From Anaerolineae bacterium (GTDB taxonomy: Bacteria > Chloroflexota > Anaerolineae > JAFGEY01): a DNA stretch of 15,832 nt. The notes below the pieces were generated by a model. That model did not search any database and was not told the origin of the DNA. It saw nothing but the letters and a program-made list of their open reading frames with translations. Position 1 is the stretch's first letter, and each line of letters begins with the position of its first letter. Where the stretch lies: assembly GCA_016929775.1 (NCBI GenBank), contig JAFGIE010000188.1, positions 1-15,832 on the forward strand, written 5' to 3'. Below are positions 1-6,564 of this stretch, piece by piece. A program made the position numbers and the translations under genes.

Positions 1-28
1 AACATTTTAGCTGAGGGAATGCGCCGTC

Positions 29-57
29 TTGACGCGCTGCCCCTTCTGTACTACAAT
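29..57 (+). promoter_or_regulatory. sigma70-type promoter for the recombinase-like gene
   Basis: A -35 box TTGACG (29-34) and a -10 box TACAAT (52-57) are separated by exactly 17 bp, matching 5/6 positions each of the housekeeping consensus. The expected start of transcription is near 64. The promoter lies on top of an upstream in-frame ATG at 19, which argues that this ATG is not the start and that translation begins at 97. Confidence 0.75.
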
Positions 58-81
58 GTCCTCGATACCCCGTACTATACG

Positions 82-90
82 AAAGGGAGG
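82..90 (+). promoter_or_regulatory. ribosome binding site that fixes the start at 97
   Basis: AAAGGGAGG ends 6 nt before the ATG at 97. No comparable purine-rich site precedes the in-frame ATG at 19, which in addition lies upstream of the predicted transcription start. Confidence 0.8.
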
Positions 91-96
91 CACCGC

Positions 97-1035
97 ATGG
101 CAGAGGACCGACCGAAAGCAGGGGAGACGCCAGCTGGGACCGGACTGGCAGCCCTGACGCCTCGCTCGTCGCTCGTACAGGCAGCGCGCGCCTTTGAGCT
201 GTACATGCGCAACGAAAGTTTCAGCCAGCACACGATCCGCGCCTTTCGCAGCGACCTGCGTCTCCTGGGGCGGTTCGTAGGACAGGATCGCGCGATCGGC
301 GCGATCGCGACCGTCGATCTAACCAAGTTCCTGCGCTACCTGCTGCACGAGCGTGGCGTGCCCTGCAGTCCCAAGTCGTACGCGCGCCGCGTGACCACGC
401 TCAAGGTCTTTTTCAAGTGGCTCCACAAAGGCGGCGTTCTGCCCGAGGACCCGGCGGCGCCCGTGATCCAGCAGAGCGTCGAGACCCCGTTGCCCGAGGT
501 GCTGACCGAGGACGAGATCGCACGCGCGCTCGCCGTGACGCGCGACATGTGGTCGGCGCCCAAGCCCGATCCCCGCCCGCACCTGCTGATCCAGCTCTTG
601 CTCGACACGGCGATGAAAAAGTCCGAGTGCATGGCGCTCCGCCTCGAGCACGTCCATCGCGAGGGGCCCGATGGACCGTACGTCCAGATCCGGTACGACA
701 ACCCGGCGCGCATGGCGAAAGAGCGCAAGCTGTCGATCTCGCCCGAGACCCTCGAGGCGCTCGACGCCTACCTGGAGGTCTATGAGCCGACCGGCGTGCT
801 CTTTCCCTGCACGGCGCGCAACCTCGAGTACGTCCTCTCCGACGTCGCCGAGCGCGCCGAGATCGAGAAAAGCGCCAAGAAAGGCATCTCGTTTGAGCTG
901 CTGCGCTGGACGGCGACTCTGCGCGATCACCAGCGCGGCATGCCCGAGACACGCATCCGGCAAAAGCTGGGCATCTCGCAAGTGACGTGGCAGCAAACAC
1001 GGAAAAAGCTCGACGCGTTGACCGCCGAGGGGTAA
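97..1035 (+). CDS. tyrosine-recombinase-fold protein without catalytic tyrosine
   Basis: The 312-residue protein has the two-part layout of XerC/D-type integrases. An N-terminal SAM-like core-binding domain spans about residues 25-118 (helices such as LVQAARAFELYM and SYARRVTTLKVFFKWL), and a catalytic-fold domain spans about 135-305. The fold markers LLLDTAMKKSECMALRLEHV (167-186) and FELLRWTAT (266-274) line up with the family motifs TGLRxSELLALRWxD and HDLRHTFAT. However, the first catalytic Arg is Lys174, the His three residues before the second Arg is Glu267, the LGH motif reads LGI (291-293), and the nucleophile position holds Arg302. There is no tyrosine at all after residue 245. Only Arg270, Trp271 and a hairpin Lys (208 or 211) remain. 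The frame is intact with a good promoter and RBS, so it is not a decayed pseudogene. I infer a DNA-binding or regulatory role. The malic enzyme starts 37 bp downstream. Confidence 0.8.
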   Translation: MAEDRPKAGETPAGTGLAALTPRSSLVQAARAFELYMRNESFSQHTIRAFRSDLRLLGRFVGQDRAIGAIATVDLTKFLRYLLHERGVPCSPKSYARRVTTLKVFFKWLHKGGVLPEDPAAPVIQQSVETPLPEVLTEDEIARALAVTRDMWSAPKPDPRPHLLIQLLLDTAMKKSECMALRLEHVHREGPDGPYVQIRYDNPARMAKERKLSISPETLEALDAYLEVYEPTGVLFPCTARNLEYVLSDVAERAEIEKSAKKGISFELLRWTATLRDHQRGMPETRIRQKLGISQVTWQQTRKKLDALTAEG

Positions 1036-1072
1036 CGCCCATCACACCACCATCAGGAGGAAAAGAGGGACC

Positions 1073-2404
1073 ATGACGACCAAAGAGGAACTGCTCGCCA
1101 AGGCAACCAAGCCTGCAGCCGACGCCATGCGCGCGCATCCGTTCTACCAGGGCAAGGTGCAGATCGCGCCCAAGGTGCCCGTACGGGACGTGAGCGACTT
1201 TGCGATCTGGTACACGCCGGGCGTGGCTGCGCCCTGCCGCGACATCGCCGCCAACCCGGCGATGTCGTGGGAGCACACCAACCGCGGGAACACGATCGCC
1301 GTGGTCTCGGACGGGACGCGCGTGCTCGGATTGGGCGACATTGGCCCGGAAGCTGCCATGCCGGTCATGGAGGGCAAGGCGCTGCTCTTCAAGTACCTGG
1401 GCGGCGTGGACGCAGTGCCGCTCTGCCTCGATACGCGCGACCCAGACCTGTTCATCCAGGCGGTCAAGCTCCTGCAGCCCTCCTTTGGTGGGATCAACCT
1501 CGAGGACATTGCCAAGCCCAAGTGCTTTCGCATCCTCGACACGCTGCGCGCCGAGATGGAGATCCCGGTCTGGCACGACGACCAGCAGGGCACCGCGGCG
1601 GTGACGCTGGCGGGCCTGGTCAACGCGCTCAAGGTCGTCGGCAAGGCCCTCGACAACGTCACGATCGCCATGATCGGCGCCGGCGCCGCCAACGTCGCCA
1701 TCCTGCGGCTGGTGCTCGCCGCGGGCGCCGACCCTGCGCGCGTCATGATGGTCGATACCAAGGGCATCCTCCATCGCGGGCGCGATGACTTTGACCCGGA
1801 CGACCCGCGCGCCGAGTTCGCGCGCGTGACCAACGGCGAGGGGCGCCAGGGCGGGATCCCCGAGGCCCTGCGCGGCGCCGATGCGTGCATCGCGCTCTCC
1901 CGACCGGGTCCCGATACGCTGCGAGGCGAGTGGCTGCGGGCCATGGCGTCGGACGCGATCCTGTTCGCGTGCGCCAACCCGATCCCCGAGATCTGGCCTT
2001 GGGAGGCGAGCGAAGCGGGGGTGCGCGTCGTGGCGACGGGCCGCAGCGACTTTCCCAACCAGGTCAACAACTCGCTCGGCTTCCCCGGCATCTTTCGCGG
2101 CGTCCTCGACGTGCGGGCGCGCACGATCAGCGACGAGATGGCGATCGCCGCCGCGTACGAGATCGCGCGTTGCGCAGAAGAAGTGGGGCTGAGCGAGACC
2201 TACATTATGCCGACCATGGACGAGTGGGAGGTCTTTCCGCGCGAGGCGGTGGCGACGGCGCTCAAGGCACAGGAGCAGGGTCTGGCGCGCCTGACCAAGA
2301 CGCGGGACGAGCTGTACGCGGAGGCCAAGCACAAGATCGCCGAGGCGCGCACCATGCTCGACATGATGATGGGCGAGGGCATGATCGCCGAGATGCCGGT
2401 CTAG
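1073..2404 (+). CDS. NAD(P)-dependent malic enzyme (oxaloacetate-decarboxylating)
   Basis: The enzyme oxidatively decarboxylates malate to pyruvate and CO2 with reduction of NAD(P)+, in the cytoplasm. All family landmarks of the short bacterial type are visible in its 443 residues: the catalytic Tyr47 in WYTPGVA, Lys102 in MEGKALLFKYLGG, metal ligands in INLEDI (Glu124/Asp125) and IPVWHDDQQGTA (Asp149/150), and the dinucleotide-binding IGAGAAN (181-187) with an acidic Asp208 at the end of the second strand. Further marks are CANPIPEIWP and NQVNNSLGFPGIFRG. The C-terminal 45 residues form a charged helical tail. AGGAGG (1055-1060) and GAGGGA (1065-1070) precede the ATG. The gene begins 37 bp after the recombinase-like gene with no promoter seen between them, so co-transcription is likely. 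Cofactor preference cannot be decided from what I see. Confidence 0.95.
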   Translation: MTTKEELLAKATKPAADAMRAHPFYQGKVQIAPKVPVRDVSDFAIWYTPGVAAPCRDIAANPAMSWEHTNRGNTIAVVSDGTRVLGLGDIGPEAAMPVMEGKALLFKYLGGVDAVPLCLDTRDPDLFIQAVKLLQPSFGGINLEDIAKPKCFRILDTLRAEMEIPVWHDDQQGTAAVTLAGLVNALKVVGKALDNVTIAMIGAGAANVAILRLVLAAGADPARVMMVDTKGILHRGRDDFDPDDPRAEFARVTNGEGRQGGIPEALRGADACIALSRPGPDTLRGEWLRAMASDAILFACANPIPEIWPWEASEAGVRVVATGRSDFPNQVNNSLGFPGIFRGVLDVRARTISDEMAIAAAYEIARCAEEVGLSETYIMPTMDEWEVFPREAVATALKAQEQGLARLTKTRDELYAEAKHKIAEARTMLDMMMGEGMIAEMPV

Positions 2405-2470
2405 TCCCTGCCCGATCGCGGCACATCCAGTGCCTCGGACAACGCTCTCGGCGAGGACATCCTGTGCTAC

Positions 2471-2540
2471 TGTCACTGCGAGGCGGCGCCCTTCGGCGAT
2501 CGCGTAGCATCCAGCGCTTTCTGCTGGAAGCAATCCCCAA
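2471..2540. repeat. hairpin-forming intergenic repeat, copy 1
   Basis: This copy opens with TGTCACTGCGAGG and closes with AGCAATCCCCAA. It contains a small hairpin CGCC-CTTC-GGCG (2487-2498) and a second hairpin TCCAGC/GCTGGA (2510-2515 with 2523-2528, 7-nt loop). The two ends resemble a dispersed intergenic repeat family I recall from many bacterial genomes (GTCATTGCGAG...GCAATCTC). That recall was not checked. It may also serve as part of the 3' end of the malic enzyme transcript. Confidence 0.7.
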
Positions 2541-2561
2541 TGCCGTCCAGGGAGCCGAGTG

Positions 2562-2637
2562 TGTCATAAGTAGCCCCGCCCGCTCTGGGCGGGGCTCGCG
2601 CAGCACCCAGCGGTTGCTGCTGGGTGGCAATCTCCAA
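2562..2637. repeat. hairpin-forming intergenic repeat, copy 2
   Basis: This is a direct, diverged repeat of 2471-2540, running from TGTCATAAGTAG to GGCAATCTCCAA. Hairpin one is a perfect 10-bp stem AGCCCCGCCC/GGGCGGGGCT (2572-2581 with 2587-2596). Hairpin two is CACCCAGC/GCTGGGTG (2604-2611 with 2619-2626) with a 7-nt loop like copy 1. The T-A pair at the base of copy 1's second stem is C-G here, a compensatory change. The copy ends 3 bp from the stop codon of the kinase gene at 2640, so its stems may act as a terminator for the convergent transcripts, although no U-tract follows. Confidence 0.75.
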
Positions 2638-2639
2638 CG

Positions 2640-3602
2640 CTACGCAGAGCGCCTGAGCGGCATCGCCAGCTGCGCGCACCGTTCTGCGTAGCGCTGTGCG
2701 CCTGTGCGATCGTCGCGCCGCCAGATGTGGATCGGGATGTACTTGAGCACTTCGTAGAGCAAGTAGAACCGCTGTCGGACCTGCGCCGCGGGCGACTCGT
2801 CGCGCGGAGCGCCGTACCCCTCCCAGAACGCCGGCGTCGAGATCCCGCAATAGTCGAGCACGGCGAACTCGATCTCGACGTCGCCCCACAGCGCACGGTC
2901 CAGGTCGACCAGGCCCGTCAGGTTCCCGCGCCCGTCGATCAGGATGTTTTGCGCCCAGACGTCCATGTGCAGCAAGGACGAGGTCACGTCCCGGTCAAAG
3001 AGGTCGCGGTAGGCGTCGAGCAGGTCGCGCAGGGAGCGGGTCTCTTGCGTCGTGTACCCACCTGCGCGCTCGACGTCGTCGAGCAGGGCGTTCCACATGA
3101 TGCGGAACGCCGCCCACCACGTCGGCTGCGGGGCCATGGGGCGGTGTGCGCCGAGATAGCCGTACGCGTCTGCGGTCAGGGCGTGCATCTGGCGCAGCGC
3201 CTCGCCCACCTGGGCCATAGCGCGATCGTGCACGGCGCGCGAGACGTGCGGCGCCTCGGACAGCGCGCGTCCCGGCAGGCGTTCCATCAGCATATAGCTC
3301 GCCGGGATCAGCCGCTGCGAGTCGTCGTAGGCATAGATCTCGGCGACGGGCACGCGCGTCCGGGCGCGGACCAGCTCGTGGAGCGCCGGCTCTTGCGCCA
3401 TCATGCCCCGCTCGTAAAAGAGCATCCCCTCCTGGGGCGGCGCGATGCGCAGCACGGCGTCGCCGCGTGCGCTGTGCACATAGTAGGACCGGTTGTGCTT
3501 GCCTGTCCGGATCGGCTCGAGCCGCACTTGGTCGGGTGCGACCGGCAGATGTGCGGCGACCAGCTGGCGTAGGGTTGCTGGGTCAGGGGGCGGGTGGGTC
3601 AT
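2640..3602 (-). CDS. aminoglycoside phosphotransferase (APH)-family kinase
   Basis: The 320-residue protein has the APH/choline-kinase fold. A nucleotide-binding segment contains GKHNRSYYV (34-42) and AVLRIAP. The Brenner-type catalytic loop is LLHMDVWAQNILID (211-223) with His212, Asp214 and Asn219, and the metal-binding motif is LVDLDRALWGD (231-241) with Asp233 and Asp235. All key acidic residues are present, so it should be active. The substrate is unknown: the family covers antibiotics, homoserine, choline, fructosamine and other small molecules, and no resistance-type specificity can be claimed. The ATG at 3602 has no clear Shine-Dalgarno sequence, and no in-frame alternative start lies between it and the hairpins at 3623-3682. 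It is the last gene of the minus-strand series and abuts repeat copy 2. Confidence 0.85.
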   Translation of the reverse strand: MTHPPPDPATLRQLVAAHLPVAPDQVRLEPIRTGKHNRSYYVHSARGDAVLRIAPPQEGMLFYERGMMAQEPALHELVRARTRVPVAEIYAYDDSQRLIPASYMLMERLPGRALSEAPHVSRAVHDRAMAQVGEALRQMHALTADAYGYLGAHRPMAPQPTWWAAFRIMWNALLDDVERAGGYTTQETRSLRDLLDAYRDLFDRDVTSSLLHMDVWAQNILIDGRGNLTGLVDLDRALWGDVEIEFAVLDYCGISTPAFWEGYGAPRDESPAAQVRQRFYLLYEVLKYIPIHIWRRDDRTGAQRYAERCAQLAMPLRRSA

Positions 3603-3622
3603 CGGGTTGAGGGCGGCGCTGG

Positions 3623-3682
3623 TCGGGCGACACGCAAGGACCTGTCCCTGCCTGTCGCCCGATCGCCAGGGCGAGCCTGGCG
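3623..3682 (-). terminator. tandem hairpins between the secreted-protein gene and the kinase gene
   Basis: Read on the minus strand, a perfect 7-bp stem CGCCAGG/CCTGGCG (3664-3670 with 3676-3682, 5-nt loop) is followed by a 10-bp stem TCGGGCGACA/TGTCGCCCGA (3623-3632 with 3653-3662). Its 20-nt loop holds a smaller GGAC/GTCC stem. They fill most of the 95-bp gap after the stop at 3698. There is no U-tract, so this could be a terminator, an RNA-stability element or a leader structure of the kinase gene. Confidence 0.5.
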
Positions 3683-3697
3683 GCGCCCGCGTGCGTG

Positions 3698-4591
3698 CTA
3701 TGGCGTCGAGTGCGTGCGCACGTTGTCGTACTGGAACTCGATCGTGTAGGCGCCCAGGTCGTCCTTGGAGTGGTAGGCGTAAAAGCCGATCACGAACGTG
3801 TGGGGCAGGCCCTTCTTGGTGAACGAGTACGCCTCCTCCCAGTCGGTCCAGCCGGTGGTGCCCTTTTGCGTCCGCATCGAGAACGTCATCGTGTCCCCTA
3901 GTACCGGGTCCCGTTCGCACACGATCTTGAGCTCGTTCCAGATCCGCGCTGCGTCCGTGATCGAGGTCCCCTCGGGGGCGCTCGCCAAGACCACCCGCTT
4001 GGTGCGCCGCAGGGCATCCCAGCGCGACACGACCCACTTGGAGTCATAGGTCGGGTCGATCCGCAGCTCGATCTGAAAGCTGTAGGCCCCGGAGCCGACG
4101 GGGTTGGCGGGATCGATCACGTCCGGGCTCACCAGCAGGCCGAACTCGTCGTACCAGAACTTGGGCTGGTCCGTCGTCGCCCGGCGTATGGACGCGATGT
4201 ACTCGAAATCGCCCCCCACGATGCTCGGGCCCGTGATGAACGCGAGGTCGCCCTCGTTCTTCATGCGGATGTGGTACACGTCCGACTTGTCCTCGTCGTG
4301 CTTGTACCCGTAGGCGAACGGGCTGCCCCCGTAGGGCCAACCGCTTCCCCAGTCGCTAAAGTCGTCTGCGTACGAGAACGCGCTGAAGCCTTGACGGAAC
4401 ACGATGGGAAAGTAGGCGACCGGCACGAGCGACTCCGAGGGTCCGATCGCGCCCAGTGCCCTCGGGCTGGTCTCTTCCCCTGTGGATAGGGCTGCAGCGC
4501 TGCTGGCGGGCGGCGCAGCTCCGATAGCCAGCGCGCACAGGGCGAGCAACACGCCTCCCAGCGCGATGGCGGCGACCGTTCGTGCTCTCAT
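3698..4591 (-). CDS. secreted concanavalin-like (DDFSDxxSGWP-type) protein
   Basis: The 297-residue protein starts with a Sec signal peptide (MRAR, hydrophobic core about 6-25, Ala-rich cleavage region about 25-35). There is no good lipobox. A YFPIVFR motif (60-66) follows, of the kind I associate with exported Chloroflexota proteins. The sequence DDFSDWGSGWP (76-86) opens a beta-rich domain running to the end (phrases such as YEYIAS-like strands, FGLLVSPD, YSFQIELRID and YTIEFQYDNVRTH), consistent with the LamG/3-keto-disaccharide-hydrolase-like jelly-roll fold. That fold usually binds carbohydrate or mediates adhesion, and no catalytic residues can be assigned. GAGGAGGA (4597-4604) gives a strong RBS 5 nt from the ATG. 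It has its own extended -10 promoter at 4750. Function beyond a cell-surface or extracellular binding role is not known. Confidence 0.7.
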   Translation of the reverse strand: MRARTVAAIALGGVLLALCALAIGAAPPASSAAALSTGEETSPRALGAIGPSESLVPVAYFPIVFRQGFSAFSYADDFSDWGSGWPYGGSPFAYGYKHDEDKSDVYHIRMKNEGDLAFITGPSIVGGDFEYIASIRRATTDQPKFWYDEFGLLVSPDVIDPANPVGSGAYSFQIELRIDPTYDSKWVVSRWDALRRTKRVVLASAPEGTSITDAARIWNELKIVCERDPVLGDTMTFSMRTQKGTTGWTDWEEAYSFTKKGLPHTFVIGFYAYHSKDDLGAYTIEFQYDNVRTHSTP

Positions 4592-4609
4592 GTCCGTCCT
4601 CCTCTCCGC

Positions 4610-4632
4610 GCCCGCCGCTCAGTGCGGCGGGC
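4610..4632 (-). other. leader hairpin just upstream of the RBS
   Basis: A perfect 9-bp GC stem GCCCGCCGC/GCGGCGGGC with a 5-nt loop sits 5 nt upstream of the Shine-Dalgarno sequence of the secreted-protein gene. It lies within the predicted leader (start near 4743), so it could modulate translation or mRNA stability. It lacks a U-tract. Confidence 0.5.
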
Positions 4633-4716
4633 ATGCTCTCCGACGGGTTCGTGCGCGCCGCCGGGCCACGCTGCCGGCGCTTGGCCCGACCGCCGTTGCG
4701 GTGTGGCGTGCACATC

Positions 4717-4738
4717 CGTGCCCGCTGTGCGGGGCACG
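4717..4738 (-). other. hairpin at the predicted 5' end of the transcript
   Basis: CGTGCCCGC and GCGGGGCACG pair with one bulged base and a 3-nt loop (9 bp). On the minus strand the element begins about 5 nt after the expected start of transcription from the promoter at 4750-4758, so it would cap the 5' end of the secreted-protein mRNA. Confidence 0.4.
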
Positions 4739-4749
4739 ACCTACCCGCT

Positions 4750-4758
4750 AGTATACCA
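4750..4758 (-). promoter_or_regulatory. extended -10 promoter for the secreted-protein gene
   Basis: The minus strand reads TGG-TATACT: TATACT at 4755-4750 preceded by the TGn extension (4758-4756). No convincing -35 box lies 16-18 bp upstream, which is usual for extended -10 promoters. It gives a roughly 150-nt leader before the ATG at 4591. Confidence 0.5.
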
Positions 4759-4762
4759 CACC

Positions 4763-4776
4763 GCGCCGTTGGGCGC
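4763..4776 (-). terminator. weak hairpin after the META lipoprotein gene
   Basis: GCGCC and GGCGC pair around a 4-nt loop, 34 bp downstream of the lipoprotein stop codon. The stem is only 5 bp and has no U-tract, so the terminator call is tentative. Confidence 0.25.
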
Positions 4777-4809
4777 ACGTCGCGAACCCCACGCTTACCC
4801 GTCGCGCGG

Positions 4810-6384
4810 TTAGTCGTCCGCAACACCCGCGGCAAAGACGAGGGCCCCTCCGGCATCGTCCTCCAGCCACAGCTGCGGGCCATCGATCCGGTAGCGCGTC
4901 GACGCGGACAGCTGCGCCAGGAAGCGCTGCTCTTGGGCCATCACGCCCTCTGGCGCCGGGCACGCCATGCGCGTCGCCGCGGCAGGCCCCACGGACAGTG
5001 CTTCTCCCTCCACGCTGTACGCCGCGCTGTAGGTGTTGCACCCCGCCGACCCGCCAACCCGTCCCTCATCCCACGTAGCCGTGATCGCCGTCTCCGGGAT
5101 CGGGTCCGCCGGCATCCACTGGGGCAGGTCCGTGCCTGGTAGGGTACGCAGTTCGAGCGTGGCGATCAGCCGCCACGTGGTCCCCAGGAGAGGTGCGTCG
5201 GCGTCCGCGGCAATGGGGACAAAGGTCAGCTCCTCGCCCCCATAGGTCTCGATCGCGAGGCGACCGCCATCCAGCCGGTAGGTGTGCGCGCCCTCGAGCA
5301 GCGTACTGTAGCGCTGGTCCTGTTCGAGCAGATCGGCGCGCTCGGCGCAGATCTCTGTGCCGAGCATGGCGAGCCAGACCAGGCCCAGCTCGTCGCCCTG
5401 GGCCTCGTAGCCGCCCACGTAGCCCCTGCATCCCGCGTGCCCGGCGAAGCGGTGGGCGTCGCGGAAGACGAGCGTGATCGTCGACCCCGCGATCGGCCTG
5501 CTCTTGCCGATCGTGGCGACCTGCCAGCGCGTGCCGATCAGCTCGGCGGGATCGACGCTGGTCACTGTGCGCCGCACAAAGGCCATCCTCACCTTGCCCG
5601 CGCCATCCGTGAGCTCGAGCCGGTCGCCGTCCACCCGATACCCCGTCACGGCGCGCAGCGCGTCGAGGTAGGACGTCTCCTGCGCCATCACGCCGGCGGG
5701 TTCCTGGCACGCCCGGAGCTGCCGCGCCATGTCTCCCATGCGCAGTGCGCCCCCCTCTGCCACCTCGAACGCGCCCCCGTAGCCGTTGCAGCCCGCAAAG
5801 CCGCCCGCGCTCTCCGCGTCAAAGGCGAGCGAGATGCGCGTGTCCTCGATCGGGGGCGCGCCGTCCAGCGAGGTCAGGACCCACTCGCTCCCCAACAGCG
5901 CCGGGTCCACCGCCGGGGGCAGGTCGGGTTCGTAGACCAGCCGCGTGTCTCCCTTTGCGTCCTGGATCTCGAGCCGCCCCTCCACGACCCGGTACGCGGC
6001 GGCGTCTTGCAGCGCGTCCATGTAGGCGCGCTCCTGTTCCATCACCCCGTCCGGAGAGAGGCACGCCATCTCCGTCTGGGCGAGCCGGTCCGTGGCAAAG
6101 CGCCCCGCCGCAGGGTCGGCGCGGAAGGCGCCGCCGTAGCTGTTGCAGCCCGCGCTGCCGCCGATCTCGTTCCCGTTGACAAAGCGCGCCGTCACTTCGA
6201 CGCCTGCCAGGACGGGCTGTCCGTCCAGCTCGACCAGCACCCACTCGCTCCCGCCCAGGTCATAGGGCGCCGCGCCGCCGCTCGGCTGGGCGCCTTGCGC
6301 CGTACACCCGGCGACCAGCGCCGCCAGCACAAGCCACGCCAACCAGCGCAGCACGCTGCGCCACGATCTCTGCCGTCCCACCAT
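4810..6384 (-). CDS. lipoprotein with four tandem META (HslJ-like) domains
   Basis: The 524-residue protein has a basic N-terminus, a hydrophobic segment and a lipobox LVAGC with Cys27 as the lipidation site, so it should be anchored outside the membrane. Four repeats follow at about 43-151, 163-270, 282-389 and 398-519. Each begins with a LxGSEWVL- or LxGTxW-type strand, continues with a GGxAGCNxYGGA-type core and a GVMxQExxYLDAL-type helix, and ends in a YRxDGxxLxL strand: the META domain (DUF306) known from heat-inducible HslJ. Each domain carries two cysteines 26-28 apart (80/108, 199/226, 319/346, 449/475), which may form a disulfide. Domain 3 is the most diverged (AGCRGYVGG; helix lacking the VMAQE sequence). 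GGGAGGAAG precedes the ATG. META proteins are linked to stress and drug tolerance in other bacteria; the function here is unknown. Confidence 0.85.
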   Translation of the reverse strand: MVGRQRSWRSVLRWLAWLVLAALVAGCTAQGAQPSGGAAPYDLGGSEWVLVELDGQPVLAGVEVTARFVNGNEIGGSAGCNSYGGAFRADPAAGRFATDRLAQTEMACLSPDGVMEQERAYMDALQDAAAYRVVEGRLEIQDAKGDTRLVYEPDLPPAVDPALLGSEWVLTSLDGAPPIEDTRISLAFDAESAGGFAGCNGYGGAFEVAEGGALRMGDMARQLRACQEPAGVMAQETSYLDALRAVTGYRVDGDRLELTDGAGKVRMAFVRRTVTSVDPAELIGTRWQVATIGKSRPIAGSTITLVFRDAHRFAGHAGCRGYVGGYEAQGDELGLVWLAMLGTEICAERADLLEQDQRYSTLLEGAHTYRLDGGRLAIETYGGEELTFVPIAADADAPLLGTTWRLIATLELRTLPGTDLPQWMPADPIPETAITATWDEGRVGGSAGCNTYSAAYSVEGEALSVGPAAATRMACPAPEGVMAQEQRFLAQLSASTRYRIDGPQLWLEDDAGGALVFAAGVADD

Positions 6385-6410
6385 CTCTTCCTCCCGAGTG
6401 CTCCGCCCGT

Positions 6411-6443
6411 GCGCCGCCCCCGTTCAGGTTCGGGGAGCGGCGC
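6411..6443 (-). terminator. strong hairpin between the reductase and META lipoprotein genes
   Basis: GCGCCGC plus CCCCG (6411-6422) pairs with CGGGG and GCGGCGC (6431-6443) with a single bulged A and an 8-nt loop, a 12-bp GC stem. It lies in the 180-bp gap and could end the reductase transcript or sit in the lipoprotein leader. It lacks a U-tract. I saw no clear promoter in this gap. Confidence 0.5.
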
Positions 6444-6564
6444 CGGGGCAACGTCGTGTCTGCCGCGTGGCAGGCGCACACCATCCGTCGTGCCTGGCGG
6501 CGCGCTGCCTCACCTTCTAGACGTCGCCGCGCGGGCAGAGGTTCCGGTGCGCCGAGATCAGAGA

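Noticed and set aside
97..1035. Active integrase marking a mobile element
   Set aside because: The catalytic residues are missing and no attachment repeats, tRNA gene or other mobile-element genes are visible around it.
413..2533. 706-codon open frame on the minus strand
   Set aside because: It is antisense to the recombinase-like gene and the malic enzyme, both of which are recognisable; its sequence is low-complexity Arg/Ala/Gly-rich and lacks motifs.
2640..3602. Antibiotic-resistance gene call for the APH-family kinase
   Set aside because: The fold is shared with many metabolic kinases and no resistance-specific motif or mobile context is seen.
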